Positions 33,494 through 46,393 of a DNA stretch of 64,000 nt are shown piece by piece. Within the stretch, counting starts at the first letter, position 1, and each line of letters starts with the position of its first letter. The DNA is from Nemopilema nomurai (lineage: Eukaryota; Cnidaria; Scyphozoa; Rhizostomeae; Rhizostomatidae). The notes beneath the pieces are model-generated. The model saw nothing but the letters and a program-made list of their open reading frames with translations. It was not told the origin of the DNA and ran no database searches. The position numbers and the translations under genes are program-made. The stretch is taken from positions 2,339,745-2,403,744 of the forward strand of contig ML133442.1 of the NCBI GenBank assembly GCA_003864495.1, given 5' to 3'.

Positions 33494-33712
33494 CTAAATA
33501 TAGTGTCTAATAGTGTGTAACTTCTCATTCAATAAAGCACCAATTTCTTCAGATGCCAGTACAGTGTCGTTGGCTCGACAGACAGCTCTGTTGACAGCGA
33601 CTTTAATAAAAAATCTTTTACAAGTTCCTTCCTGCAAGCAGGCGCCAACGTCTAAGGCAGTTATATGGAAATGCACTTTTAGCTTTTCAATATGCTTTTT
33701 GTCCCTGAGCAA
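33494..33712 (-). other. Hypothetical ORF, 72 codons, unit 2
   Basis: The frame opens at a TTG and contains LQEGTCKRFFIKVAVNRAV. It is intact in units 2 and 3 but broken by several deletions in unit 1 (8178-8363 region). No family is recognised. Confidence 0.2.
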
Positions 33713-34364
33713 GCAATTGTCTTTGATAGAAAGGCATAAAATTAATTGAAAATATTATTCGTGATCAGATAATTGAGGGGCATCATTATCCATGTAGATT
33801 TTGCAGACTTGATGATGATTCCGTGACACCGCACGAGCACCGTAACGCATCTTGTTCATGTTATGTGTACTTATTCCTGTAGCAACTTTACACACGAAAT
33901 TTTGTTGTGGGAATCCCGTTCATATTCCCTACCGTATTATCTTCTTCGGAATTGTGGCATTGATGATATCTTTACAACGTACAGCAGCATGATAATCCGC
34001 TCCGATCGTCTTGTTTCTTTTCTCCGAAGATGGTTCTAAGAAAATGCTCTTGATTTTATTAATAATAGCCCCATAACTAGTTATGATTGATATGCGCATG
34101 CGTTCTTTCGAACGGGTCCATGAGATTTAATAAATTTAGTAGCAAGACAAGCGATCGGAGTATTTTCTCGATTCCCCTCCTCCGACTTCCCTTTTTGGCC
34201 GTTGTCCGTTGACTGCTTACTCGAATCACATCGATCGTCCTCAAGTTGGGTTTTCAAGGTTTGGTTCACTTATTTGCAAGTAAAGTCAATTTGGTGAACG
34301 TTGACCAGAAGTTGCTCTTTACTTTTTAATTGCATTATGAGCAAGTGTACAATTATTTGCTTTT

Positions 34365-34625
34365 TTACTGACTGTGTAATGTATCTTTACACCTTCCTGG
34401 GAGATACAGCTTCAATACTTCTACACTTACTGCAGTCATTCTTCTTACAGAAAGTTTCTGCTCGCGAAAGTGGAGTTCTTGAATTATCCTTTTTGCTTTT
34501 AATCTAAGCAACAGAGAGATTCGTTTTATGCTGCACTCTTCACCAACACCTCCAACGGCAGATGTTACATTTATTGATACCAAGTTGGACACGTTACTCT
34601 TATTTGACTCTGAAATACTTTTCAC
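34365..34625 (-). other. Hypothetical ORF with a basic helical segment, unit 2
   Basis: Shortened counterpart of 8908-9273: a one-base deletion near CGRCKDT ends the shared frame. The coil-like segment is conserved apart from single substitutions. Confidence 0.25.
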
Positions 34626-34915
34626 TTCCTACAAATATTTATTCAGATAAGTTAGGTCAATGTTACTCAAACAGATTTGTAAACATGTTCCATGATTTCG
34701 CATTTCTTTACCGTTTTCTAATGAATGGAGAACAAAATGTTTATTACATTCTGCTTGACTATATTACATCTATTTCCTAACTTATTGCGTTAGATTTCTA
34801 TTGTTTGTCTTTTTTTGCATCAATTCAGTAGATAATCCCATTGAAATGTAAATTTGATGTCTAATCATCAGACATTGCCTCTTGAAAAATATCAAGATAA
34901 AAAATATGCACATTT

Positions 34916-35011
34916 CTGGGGCGCAACTAGGATATTTTCAGGGTTTCGTGGTAGAAATGGGGCATAAAGACATTGGATTTCCATGGGAATAGGGCAAAAT
35001 TCACGCCCCTG
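34916..35011. mobile_element. Tiny MITE with CAGGGGCG ends, unit 2
   Basis: Counterpart of 9556-9650. The left end has one substitution (CTGGGGCG), and the right end and the CATTT flanks are kept. It is absent from unit 3 because the region is deleted there. Confidence 0.45.
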
Positions 35012-38000
35012 CATTTATGTTCAGGAAGTAAAATTCTCACAGTCAATTCAACATGATTGAGATGATTAATTGAGCCAACGGGCAACTTTTTTCCTTTTCC
35101 CAACGTCCATCACCAAAAGTTAGCTTGACTCCCCCCCGAATTTCTTCTGCAAATTGATAGTCAACGATAATCGACGAACTGTAAGTTTTAGTTCTAGAGA
35201 TGCATCTTTAGCCACTCTAGAAGGCTATATCAGAAAGATAATTTTGGCGTTGGACCCAACAATGGTGGATCCTCCGATGCCATTAAACTTGAATCTTAGC
35301 CCTCCCATGTTCAACCTCGTAGCTCCGTCTCCGAAACTTGATACCTCAAGTTATGTAAAGTACTGTTTTTATGCAATTGATTTGACACAATGTTCGTAGA
35401 ACGTGAATACAGGACCTGTTTATGTGGAGTTAAAGTCAGAATTTATTATTCTAATCGTACACTAATAATAAATTTTGAAAAACATTTTGGCACCCGCCTT
35501 AAAGTAAGGCGTTATTTAATAAATATATTGTGTCCGTAAAATACTATTCAAGGGATTTCAGTTATCGACCCCCTTCCCCTGCAGTTGTGACAGGCTCACT
35601 CTCTTGTCACATGTCACGTGTGCGTTGTTGATGAATAGTCACATGACATTTAGCTATAAATATTGTAAGTATAGATTTAATCGGGAGTTTTTAGTTGATT
35701 TTATTCATAGAACGTGATTACGTAAGAGTTCGTTTTATTTGCCGCTCGCTCTACCTTTCATCGTTGTGAAACGCCTCTTACCCAGTTTCCTAGGCTAGAA
35801 TCGCCACTGGTTGCTTATTGCATGTTACATCGCGGTCCCTGTTGTCAAATTGTACTATGGCCGTTAATTCTGTTTCCAGATGATTCTAATGCAATTCTGG
35901 TGATTTTGATAAGCAATCCCATGTAATGCAAAAGTAACACGTGCACTCTTCGGTTCAGTTTCGCGCCTTTTTTATACCTCAGATTCAAAGAGAGGCCATT
36001 TCAGTGTGTCCGTTGGAGGATGTCTTCGTCCACGCCTGCATCTCTGCATCATTTGGATGATAATTCTCTAGGATGCAGAGCAAATGGAATTCGAAGAATA
36101 ACATGGTTTCGAGTAAGTGTGTTTGCCACTTTTTACAGTTAATTTTGCTCTCAGTACCGTTATTAGCAGTGAAATCAGATTTGAATATAGGGTTAGTACA
36201 GCTGTTACGGCGGGAAGCCAACTCTTATGTGGCCTAAACACTCACTTCGCTCTGCAAATATTAAAATATTTCAGCAACTTGGTTTTAGTAAGTAGCACTT
36301 TTGAATATTATTCATTTTACTATTGAATTCTGTATCGAAATATTTTGAAGCTAAAGGTAAAAACCTTTCTAGGATTTTTTGGGAATTATTTAGGTAACAT
36401 TCTTGATTTTTTCTAACATTCTGATAGAATTCTAAACTAAAACGTCCAAATGACGTTGTCTGGGAAAAATTGATATTTTTGCTCTCATAACATCACTTTT
36501 CTTCATGTGGCTTCACGTTTTCTGTGTGACTTCACTTTTCTTTTATGAGCTTCTTTCATGAAATTGGCGACTATTTTCCAACTAATATGAGTTGGCATGA
36601 CGTTTGTAGATGAGTATTTGAACAAATTGCAAAGTCAAAATATCTTGATTTGTGATCTAATCTAAGTTTCACATGACTGCCCGCCATTCCTCAAGTACTT
36701 CGTGTTGTGTTCTCCCGCTACGAAATGCTTGAATTTTCCCGCCAAAATACAATAACAAAGTGGTCCCGCCATTTTATTGGCTGGCCGCAGTTTGTCAAAG
36801 GAGAAAGCAATAGGATGCTCGATCCAGTCTTTTTCAAAGCTTCCCGCCATTTTGTTGAGAAGGGAATGGAGTAGCCTCACCAGTTGCTTATTCGCGAGAA
36901 ATCACGTTGACCTTGGATATGCTCACATCTGCAAAAAATCCCTTGTTGTTTGTTGTTCTCATAGGTTTCTTTGTAGAATTCTTTCTTTACAATGCAGTTA
37001 TGATAATTCAAACTTTTGATGCAAGATGACATAAGATTTCTTTCCTGAGTGAAAAAGCTCTCCTGTAGTTCCTCCTTCAAGAAGTAAACTGTTAGAGGTC
37101 TCTTGCATGATTGCTCATTGAAGATTAGTGGTCTTTTTCTTCCATTTTGTGGTCTAAACATCAACTCAATGTCCACTGATCTAGATTCAGCTGTGAATTT
37201 TATTCAGCATACCTCTTCTTTTTAAGGTGGTGCTAGGTTTCATCTTTCATTTTGGAAACACTAAAAAATTGTTTGTCAAAAATTAATAGACTGTCAAAAT
37301 GACACAGCATATCTTTGCCATGTTACAGACACCAAAAGATATGCAGTGCACTTTTTGAAGTAATTTATTTTGAATCCTGAATTTACTGACTTGGTAGTAG
37401 GGTCCTTGACGAATACTTACCTAAAATCAGTAGCAGGTCAGTTTAATGGAAAAGCTTTAAATTTGTTTGATCTTTAAGCATTGAAAGGTCACTTAATGTA
37501 GACATTATCCTGTACAAATTGGTTTTACTTCCCATTTTGCAGTTTAAATGTATTTTATTCAAAAACATGCAAATATCAATTAAGATGGACATCTGCATTA
37601 AAACTTTGTATGTGTGGAAACTGTCATAATCAGTAATAGCTTAATTGGTCTTAAATTGATTAGTTGTAGCTTAATTTTCAAATCAAATTTGAATTCAAGT
37701 TAAATCAAGAGTTTAAATCAAATTTGACAAATACCATTGAATTAGATATTTCATCAATGTTTTTCCTCTAGTATCTGACATCAAAAGTGTTTGAATCTTG
37801 GATAGTTTACAATTTTATTTAGATATACTTAGTTAAGTGGACATGAGCAAGGGGCCTTACAGGTTCAAATGATTGTATGTGTAACTGGCACCTAATTGAA
37901 TAATATACATGAAAGAATATATTGAAGAGTGAAGTTTCAGTTACAGGGGCATCCAGTTACAGTAAGGCCAAAATGTACCAACCAACAAAACACATACTAG

Positions 38001-38519
38001 TTGGTGAATAACAAAAAATACAGTCACACAAAGTTGAAATGTTTGGTGCCTCTTTCACGTCATTAGATATTTGCAATGTGAGGGACAGGGTGTTGAAAAA
38101 TTTACATATTTAGCCAATGACATAGCGAGACGAATCAATCTTATGCCCAGGTTAGCAAGGCTAGCATATCTAGCAGAATTTTCAACATAACCAACTTCCC
38201 TTTTAGAAAAGACTAGAAATGACAACAAAGAAAAGAATCATTTAATGATTGAATAATGAGGCAGTTTGTAATGAAATACCAAGAAAATTTGGACTGTCAA
38301 TCGATAAATATTTTGATTTTCCCTCCAGCTGGAAAGCGGGAGTAGACAAAATATATATGAAAGAATAACAAGTATTTCAATGCATGATTTGCTTGTAACC
38401 GAATAGTTGTTTGTAGGAAAGATCGAAATGGAAGACCAGTACACATTGACACAAATTGGCATCAAAGGTTGTTCATTAAATTGAACAGCGTATCAGCTGC
38501 TCTTTAAATGTATATGCTG

Positions 38520-38604
38520 TGTGAAAGATGACGCCATAATGAAACAATACGAGCCAAACCCTATTCAATATGAGACTACAAACATGAAATGTGATACGTT
38601 AACA
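38520..38604 (-). repeat. 3' LTR fragment of the copia element, unit 2
   Basis: Counterpart of 13536-13631. It begins TGTTAAC on the minus strand at 38604 after the purine tract at 38605-38617. Confidence 0.55.
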
Positions 38605-38769
38605 GACTCCTCCTTCTTTAACTAAGTGCTAAAAACAGAACAAAACAAAACATGAGTATAGGTTGTGAGTGAACAGAACAGTAAGCAATTATTGCAACTA
38701 TTATAGTGAACCAAAGGTTTTAGGACTTAAAGTCTAAAAAATGACTAATCAAAAAAAGTCGCTGAAGTG

Positions 38770-38965
38770 TCCATTTTTGATAACGTCCACCAAAGTTTTT
38801 ACTGATGACCCGTGTAAGACTATCAGCTAATTGTTTATCTACAGTTATCCAGTTAATGGAATTTACCTCTCTTCTATTTACCTTTTGCTTGACTGATGCT
38901 ATATCAATACGTAGACGTTTTTCAGCAACAAGCTTTGTTTATAATAGATTTTCATAAAGTAACTT
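38770..38965 (-). pseudogene. Copia RNase H C-terminus, unit 2
   Basis: Same RNase H tail as 13765-13980. A five-base deletion removes AAGCG within the LTKRG codons, so the terminal motif is frameshifted. Confidence 0.75.
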
Positions 38966-39088
38966 GTGTAATGTTTTGTTCAGCGAAAGGACGCTAGGAC
39001 CCAGGCCTTATATATTGTTATGTTGGTAGAGTTATATAACATTACATTCGAAGCACGCCGTTTTTTGGAGTTGTCTACAATCTGCCTA

Positions 39089-39493
39089 TTAGGCCAACGC
39101 AAACATAAATATAACAAATTGGAAGGCATTTGAGACTTCTTTGATAATAGATGCAAGGTAGAGAGCAATGTCTAAACAATCCACATGTTGAGACCTATCT
39201 ACTGAACGATTGATTTCTTCTCCTTGCAAAAAGGCAGCTTTTATGTCTATTGCTTTGGCTTTCCAACCCATTGTTGATGTTATGGCTAAGAATATGTGAA
39301 GTGATCTTTTGCTGGCAGTTGGTAAATCTGACCTCAACTCTGAATTCTGTTCCAATCCTCTTGCAACTAACCTAGCTTTAATAGATTTTTGCCCATCAAT
39401 CACCTTTTCTGTGATTACCCAGCGTGTGCTCATTCTTGTCTGTCCTGCATCTTCAACTTCATCAAAGACTTTGAATTTACACAAATTTTGCAA
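39089..39493 (-). pseudogene. Copia reverse transcriptase fragment, unit 2
   Basis: A 134-codon uninterrupted frame, the best-preserved RT piece in the window. It carries STRWVITEK, KARLVARG and GWKAKAIDIKAAFLQG in the order of the RVT_2 domain of Ty1/copia. After EINRS the similarity to RT stops and the frame runs into unrelated sequence, so the YxDD half is missing. The matching unit 1 copy is frameshifted by a local repeat expansion. Confidence 0.88.
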
Positions 39494-40192
39494 TTAATAT
39501 GTTTAGCTTGCTCCACTTTATCTGACACAGAATTGTTATTTACAACTTCCAGTGACTCCCACTCTTCGACATCTTTATCAAAATAAACCCCTTATGGCTG
39601 CTCTTCCCCAAAATCCTGTTTGTTCAAGTATGCCCAGTTCCTTTCAGATGCTTTTCCACTTCTGCTTATTACTGTGCTTTCATGCCATACATCAATGGGT
39701 GGATGAGGAAAACTAATTCGGCTAGGATCGCAATATCGTATCTGAGTCCAACGAAATTGGATGAGCGTCCTCTTAGTTGGTTAAAAAGTTCAAGATAAGT
39801 AAATTTGGTATTGTTAAACGTTATTGAGTAACATGTTGGCCTGAGATATCTTTCAGTATATACGCTCCTCCTGAGCGCGTCCGCATTCCCCGTGTCACCT
39901 TCCGAAAGTGGTTTGCGAGCTTGCTATGTAGATTACGGGAGATTAAAGAGGTGCTGGTCCGGGGTTCTATTCATGTTTATAAAACCTGTAAATATTGTAG
40001 GTCTTGATGTTATGTTTTCCTTTGTAGATTGCATGTACATAGAAAGTCAGCGCCCCGACGTGCCATACTTCATTTGCTCGATCCGGGATATTAGAAAGGT
40101 GAGTTACCATAGCAATAACTTATGTAACTGCACAAAAACCTGATCCGCCTTAAGTTGTTGTTGCTGTTTAAAGATGAGGATTCTCTTTATGC

Positions 40193-40660
40193 TCATTCCG
40201 AAGTCTTGCGTTTCTTCTTGTAACGCTGACAAATATCGCATTGATCTGATACATCATCAACTAGATCCAAAGTGCTTGCTTCATTAATGCCTGCATCTTT
40301 CATTAAAGATTTCAGTCTTTGTGATATGCGGTGAGCAAACTGCTTATGAAGCTTTTCCACAAGAGCCAATTGCACTTTTCTTTCATAAGTGTGGTTTGAT
40401 TGGACTTGAAGGCAGGATTCAACTGGTAACTCATGCTGATGTAGAGGAACACAGTAATGTCCTGAGCTTATGCACTGTAGATCAACTTCATGTCCAAAAA
40501 TTGTTGCACTGTCATTTTCCAGATCTAGTTCTACTTTAGCAGCTTTTATTGAATCCTCACTCAAGAGTAATGAAATGTCACTCTCAACAACATCTGTCAC
40601 AATTTTAAAATTGACAACTGCTAAAGAACATGGAATTGTCCTTTGGACTGTAACTAACAC
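40193..40660 (-). pseudogene. Copia protease tail and integrase zinc site, unit 2
   Basis: A 155-codon frame nearly identical to 15212-15685, with the HHCC zinc site kept (HKQFAH, CDICQRYK). It ends at the same point without the integrase core. Confidence 0.8.
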
Positions 40661-40915
40661 CCACCTCCAAATCTGAAAGTTCTATTGCTGTTCTGCTGGG
40701 CAACCTGTGACACTTTATCATCACTCAGTGAGTCCAAATAGCCATTCTTCACCCGCAACAGTAGAACTACATGCACTACCAAGAACTGCCGAATACATGC
40801 ACTCTGCCACTAAAACTTGCTCTTCTTGATTTCAGTAAACAAAACTGCCTCCTCAAAAGCTGCTTTTCTCGCTTTAGTTTCATATGAATTTGGACAGTCC
40901 TTCTTAAGTGTCTTA

Positions 40916-41767
40916 TTAACCGACAACTCCTACATCGTAGAGGATATCCATCTGGTCCAATGGGGTTAACCGCTTGGTCCTTAATTCATCATAGCCAGCA
41001 GCCGACCTCCCCTTTCCTTTACCTGGAATGCCAGTACTTCGACTATAGGCACTTTGCTGTATATTCTGAGGATGAAAGCTCCGCTTCCTTGCCCAATTAA
41101 AGCTACTTTGTGAGTAACCTTTTGTGAATAAGTCTTCCTGGTTTTGATCTGTTTCTTGATAACTTTCAGTAACATATGCCGGCTCAACCTTAATAGCACT
41201 ATGAGATATGGTCTCCTTGGCCAGAGATTGTTTTCCAAAAAACCTTAAAGCACTGCCCATCTGTTTTAATAAATCGGCTGTCTGTTTATAATCCACTCCT
41301 GTAAGAACCAACTGACTGGCTTTCTGGTCTAATTCTGCTCCTCTAGAAGCCTGAATGCACGAACTGCTTCAGGAATCTCCATTTGAATTTGTTTGTTCTA
41401 TTCTAAAGCTTTTCAAAATCCATTACATAAACATCCATCAACATGTCAGCCTTTCGGCCGAATCGGTCAAAGTCAAAGAATGTTTCATATGCATCAGATA
41501 ATTCATCCTTCTTAAATATTTGATCCATGTAAGTGATTAGTTTGGTATTGCCATCTGCGACTTTCAAATCATCAATCGTCACAACACTAAACACTTTATC
41601 TCTTATCCCACTTCCATCATTCTCAGGCAAAGATAATGCAACTGCCAAGCCTTGTTTATTCTCTGTAAGATCTGTTAGCTCCTTCCAGGCATTTATCTCT
41701 TCAATCCATCTACTGTAAGTTTATTATCAATATCGAACACCGGCGGTGTTTTAAAAGCTGCCGCCAT
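40916..41767 (-). pseudogene. Copia Gag, broken, unit 2
   Basis: The start (MAAAFKTPPVFDIDNKLTV) is in better frame than in unit 1. An in-frame stop or indel follows near 41695. The middle (LPENDGSGIRDKVF) and the later segment (VLTGVDYKQTADLLKQMGSA) lie in separate frames. A one-base deletion near 40970 throws the zinc knuckle out of frame. It is non-functional. Confidence 0.82.
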
Positions 41768-41786
41768 TTTGAAATTCTCCGCTGAA

Positions 41787-41802
41787 TCCAACTCTGATAA
41801 TC
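41787..41802 (-). other. Primer-binding site, unit 2
   Basis: Same TATCAGAGTTGG core as unit 1, the same short distance upstream of Gag. Confidence 0.6.
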
Positions 41803-41914
41803 CGCCGATCCGCCGATTTTCTGTACTGTGTAACAGTTCTCATTTAAAAAAATACACTTTCTTCCATCTATAAACGCTTTGCTGACTTTCATTTTGCACA
41901 ACTACCCTCTGCTA

Positions 41915-42024
41915 CCACGAAAAGATGACACCATAATGAAACACATGTTTATGCATTTAGGCACTCTTCCAAGCCAACCCCTATTCAATACGAGGCTACT
42001 AACATGAAATATGACAGTTTAACA
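41915..42024 (-). repeat. 5' LTR fragment of the copia element, unit 2
   Basis: On the minus strand it starts TGTTAAAC at 42024. It shares several blocks with the 3' LTR fragments (CCATAATGAAACA, CCCTATTCAATA, AACATGAAATATGA in plus-strand reading). The stretch between here and the primer-binding site (41803-41914) is poorly matched. Confidence 0.5.
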
Positions 42025-43108
42025 TTATGCCTAAGTTAAGTTTGGTTCTTTGTTAAGAAATGATCTTGCAAGTTTGTAACTTTGATTCAGGTATGAAGAT
42101 CATTGTTTGCCATCTCTCATAAAGTGCAGACGCAACTTTTCATTACGTTTTTCATAAAGTGCTTATACTGGGTAGAATGTCGACTATACAAACTGCATCC
42201 ACTATTGCCATATTGAAATATTTTGGGAATTTAATTAGGTGGAAAGATGGGAACTCGACAGGGGAGATTATGTTATTTAGCAAAGAGAGGAAACATCTCA
42301 GAGAATGTCCATAAAACTGATTGAAGTTAATACCTGAGAATTATCCTTCACCTCTGCTTGCCAAGGTAATCATAGCTATAAACGTTGTCCTACGCTGAGA
42401 AAGGGAAAAAGTAGGCTGTAACTACCAACACAAATGTAGGCAACAGTTCTCCCCAAAGAACGTGAGTGTTACCAACAAAATGTTACAAAAAAAAAATTGA
42501 TTTGGGCGATCAAGGGCAAGGGACAAAAGAAAGACAAGTAGATAAACGAACTAGAACGAAATTTAAAAGCCTGCTTTCGAAAAACACTCGGAGAAAGCCC
42601 CTAGTACTCTAATGGCAATTGCAAAACTGGAAGAAAGGCTTCGTTATTTACAAATAATTTGACAGGGCCAGTAATATCACACTATTCATTGATCCGAAGA
42701 ATAAAGGGCGATGATTAGCACAGTTTCAGGATGCCTAAGTTCTTGTCCTGTTTGTAATTATGGTTCACTGTTCAGTGATAAATACCGACAATTGCCCGTC
42801 GTATCTGTACACAGTAAATAGGCAACTCGACAGGTCTAAAGATGTACATTAACAAGTATATCGGAAATAAGTATACAGAAAATATTTCACCTTTATAACA
42901 TCTCACTTATTGAACTTAATCATCCTGTTTTTCCGTCTTTAGTTCAGTTGGCGGATGGTGAGGATGGACTCCAAGGGACGGAAATGGATAATTTTGGAAA
43001 AATTTTCATCCGGAAAAGCAGTGAGTGGTTTGGCTCACTAGCGCGCTTTGATTTTTTTATATTGTTGTTTTGCTTATTATAAGTATTAGTTTGAGTAGTT
43101 TGTTTCCT

Positions 43109-43326
43109 ACCTGTTTCGCATGACGGTGTTCCATCACCATTCATCGTCTTGAAGTGAGGCGTAGGGGCGATGAGAAACGTCGTTTCAGGTGCCTTAGGTT
43201 GTTGTGTTTTTGTAATCACAATCCCCAGTTCAATGTTTAGTACCGACTATGGCCCCTCGGTCAGTACAGAAGAACATTGAATAGGTATCGTAGGACGGTT
43301 ATGCGATACCAAGTGGGAGAGTTTTT
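43109..43326 (+). ncRNA. Candidate structured RNA, monomer 1, unit 2
   Basis: Helix 1c CATCGTC/GGCGATG has a single U-G wobble. Other helices and the T5 match the reference. Confidence 0.5.
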
Positions 43327-43396
43327 ACCAATAAACCAATAATTTGGAGCAACTACATGTATCATAGTGATCAGTAACTTGGGTAGTTTGTTTCCT

Positions 43397-43614
43397 ACCT
43401 GTTTCGCATGACGGTGTTCCATCACCATTCATCGCCTTGAAGTGGGGCATAGGGGCGATGAGAAACGTCGTTTCAGGTGCCTTAGGTTGTTGTGTTTTTG
43501 TAATCACAATCCCCAGTTCATTGTTTAGTACCGACTATGGCCCCTCGGTCAGTACAGAAGAACATTGAATAGGTATCGTAGGGCGGTTATGCGATACCAA
43601 GTGGGAGAGTTTTT
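43397..43614 (+). ncRNA. Candidate structured RNA, monomer 2, unit 2
   Basis: Matches the reference except a mismatch in helix 3 (TTCATTG), shared with the next monomer, and a loop change in helix 4. Confidence 0.48.
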
Positions 43615-43687
43615 ACCAATAAACCAATAATTTGGAGCAACTACATGTATCATAGTGATCAGTAGTAACTTGGGTAGTTTGTTTCCT

Positions 43688-43905
43688 ACCTGTTTCGCAT
43701 GACGGTGTTCCATCACCATTCATCGCCTTGAAGTGGGGCATAGGGGCGATGAGAAACGTCGTTTCAGGTGCCTTAGGTTGTTGTGTTTTTGTAATCACAA
43801 TCCCCAGTTCATTGTTTAGTACCGACTTTGGCCCCTCGGTCAGTACAGAAGAACATTGAATAGGTATCGTAGGGCGGTTATGCGATACCAAGTGGGAGAG
43901 TTTTT
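43688..43905 (+). ncRNA. Candidate structured RNA, monomer 3, unit 2
   Basis: As the preceding monomer, including the TTCATTG mismatch. The sharing suggests recent local copying within unit 2. Confidence 0.48.
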
Positions 43906-43978
43906 ACCAATAAACCAATAATTTGGAGCAACTACATGTATCATAGTGATCAGTAGTAACTTGGGTAGTTTGTTTCCT

Positions 43979-44215
43979 ACCTGTTTCGCATGACGGTGTT
44001 CCATCACCATTCATCGCCTTGAAGTGGGGCATAGGGGCGATGAGAAACGTCGTTTCAGGTGCTTAGGTTGTTGTGTTATTTGTAATCACAGTTCCCCGTT
44101 CAACGGTTTAGTATGACCATAGCCCATTGGCTCTGTACGCAGCAGCTTTGAATAGGCGTATCTCGAACGAGGTCTAGGGATATTCACGGGGACTAACTTC
44201 GCAATTTAACCAATA
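43979..44215 (+). ncRNA. Candidate structured RNA, monomer 4 (chimeric), unit 2
   Basis: Counterpart of the chimeric monomer at 19067: main-type 5' half, diverged 3' half, no terminal T5. Confidence 0.4.
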
Positions 44216-44312
44216 ATTTGGAACGACTACAAATAAAATAAAAGATATTTTATTCATAATTAGAGTAATGATTAAAGTAATTGTAAATGGTAATTTAAGT
44301 AGTTTGTTTCCT

Positions 44313-44530
44313 ACCTGTTTCGCATGACGGTGTTCCATCACCATTCATCACCTTGAATTAGGGCATAGGGGTGATGAGAAACGTCGTTTCAGGTGCCTTA
44401 GGTTATTGTGTTATTTGTGATCACAGTCCCCGTTCAACGCTCTAGTATGACCTCAGCCCATTGGCTCTGTACGCAGTAGCTTTGAATAGGCGTATCTCGA
44501 ACGAGAGATCCATGGGGAAATGCGATTTTT
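44313..44530 (+). ncRNA. Candidate structured RNA, diverged monomer 5, unit 2
   Basis: Counterpart of the diverged monomer at 19401, with CATCACC/GGTGATG, AGC/GCT in helix 3, TCTCG/CGAGA in helix 4, and T5 at 44526-44530. Confidence 0.55.
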
Positions 44531-44965
44531 ACGAATTAACCAATGATTAGAAATGACTACACCTAGTGTTACTGATATGTTTGATTTTCCTTATGCTCCC
44601 TCTGTCTTCCGAGGCTAAGGGTTACGTTTCTTCAATTTAAGCATAGTTGGGGATTCAGGACGACGGTTGGAAAGGGATGCTGAGGCTTTTCAGGACGATT
44701 TACAACTTCTTCTAACCTGAGAGAGGTGGTAAGTAGCCAAGAAATTTTTTGTTGTATTCTTTGTAGGCCCCTATCATTGGTAAAGTTGCAAGTAGCTCAT
44801 GCTTTCAGTTGTCCTCACTCTTCACATGCGTCTTAATTTTTCACTTGTGTTAGGGTATTTGGATGTTGATAAACGCTTTTCAGGTACCTTAGGCTGTTTT
44901 TATCCTTAATCACCTTCCTCTTTCAATGTTCAATGCTTAGTTTCACGAATCATGTCATTTCGCAG

Positions 44966-45105
44966 ACAATGGGTTGAGTGGGAAGAGGTTGCAGTTCAGA
45001 CAATGTTTTGGAACAATCAAAAGAATCAAAAGTACTCTTTCTTATTGCTTGGAGCCAAGGGAGTCGATGCAAAGACGTTTGAGAGCTATTTGTTTCCTAA
45101 ACCAG
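44966..45105 (+). other. Exon-like segment A, unit 2
   Basis: The single unit 2 copy, with the same acceptor, frame and donor as in unit 1. Confidence 0.4.
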
Positions 45106-45495
45106 GTACTGATAAGATTTTGGCACTTTTTTACTATAATTCTTGTATATTTAGCCGTGTCTTTGTTTAATTTCTTTGACTTGAGATCTCCTTCCTTGGA
45201 TTTATAAAGAAAGACATTGGATATTGAAAGGAAAAGCATTATTTTTGAAACGGAAAATGTAAAGACATAGATCCATGCTGTTTGTTTTGATGGCGAAAGT
45301 TTCAACCTGAAGCTGTGAAACCAGTGACATTACAAGGAGCAATGATTAGTACACATTGGTTGTGAACACAGAAAGGCAAAACGAAACCTTCTACACCGTG
45401 ACCCCGTAAAAAGTCTCGCAAAATCAACTTATTCTTAGAAAGATCTTCTTCTTTTTATTAAAGCTCTAATCATTTTGCACCTCTTTTCTCTTTAG

Positions 45496-45647
45496 ATGTG
45501 GTTGGGTCATTTGAAAAGACGGTATCATGGCCAGCATATTAAATAAATAACTAGCAACAAGAACGAAAATAGAAAGACTGCATTTGTGGCTAAGGTTTGG
45601 GAGACCCCATTGGAGAAGAAGACAAAGAGGCTTTTTATCTGTACCAG
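45496..45647 (+). other. Exon-like segment B, unit 2
   Basis: Counterpart of 21165-21311 with the same splice signals. Only 34 bases beyond the donor there is another good acceptor (CTTCTTTATGTTGCAG, ending 45681) leading into a frame closing KFADIELAKRKSSF (to 45827). That frame is one base short, hence shifted, in unit 1 near 21421. Confidence 0.35.
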
Positions 45648-46218
45648 GTAAGTCCTGTCTTCTCACTTCTTTATGTTGCAGTTTTGACACGGCAAAAAAG
45701 ACATTCTACAATCCTGGATGAGATGTTGCGTACGAGGAGCAGTATAAAATGTGAACGGCAACAGGGACGCATGCAATGTGCAAAGTTTGCAGATATTGAG
45801 CTTGCAAAAAGGAAATCGAGCTTTTAGAAGTTGTAACTTACAGGATTAGCCAAAAAGAATTTAATTGCACAGGGTTGTATGTTAAGCAATTTATGAAACT
45901 AGAATTTTGATGTAGTCAGCAACTAGTGGTTTTTTCAATGCTTCAAAACTTCACGATTATCTCTGATTTGATTACATTTTCAAGATATGAATGTCACCAA
46001 TTTGTAGATCATTTATATTTTGAATTCTTAAGTCCCCACAAACACTTTCAAGTTTCAAAATCTGGTATTTGTAGTTTATTTGGTATCATTTTCGCAGGAA
46101 ATGTGAAACACGAAGAGCTTCATACTATCTTTCGATGGCTTAGTCTATCTGTAATTTTTCTTTCCATCATGATAAAACTCAATTAGTGTTTTTTCTAACC
46201 AATTTGTTTTAATTCTAG

Positions 46219-46393
46219 AAAATGTTCCTCACATGGTTGTGAACGGAAAACAGCCTGTGAAAATTAGCCAACGAAAGACAAGAGACAAAATGAGAAATTC
46301 TGTTCATTAAACGAAGCAAAACACGACCAATGTACATGAATCAAATTACAACCCTCTACCAATGTGCATACCTCATCCTGGTTCAACCAAAAA
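46219..46393 (+). pseudogene. Exon-like segment C, broken, unit 2
   Basis: Counterpart of 21889-22072. An inserted base after AAAATTAGCC and several small deletions disrupt the cysteine-rich frame. Splice signals are kept. Confidence 0.35.

Larger units (their letters stand above)
42640..44950 (+). repeat. Array of ~290-bp structured monomers, unit 2
   Basis: Five monomers start at 43107, 43395, 43686, 43977 and 44311, with a degenerate one before (about 42640-42850) and one after (about 44840-44950). First, penultimate and last monomers correspond to those of unit 1; only the number of near-identical middle copies differs. Confidence 0.95.
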
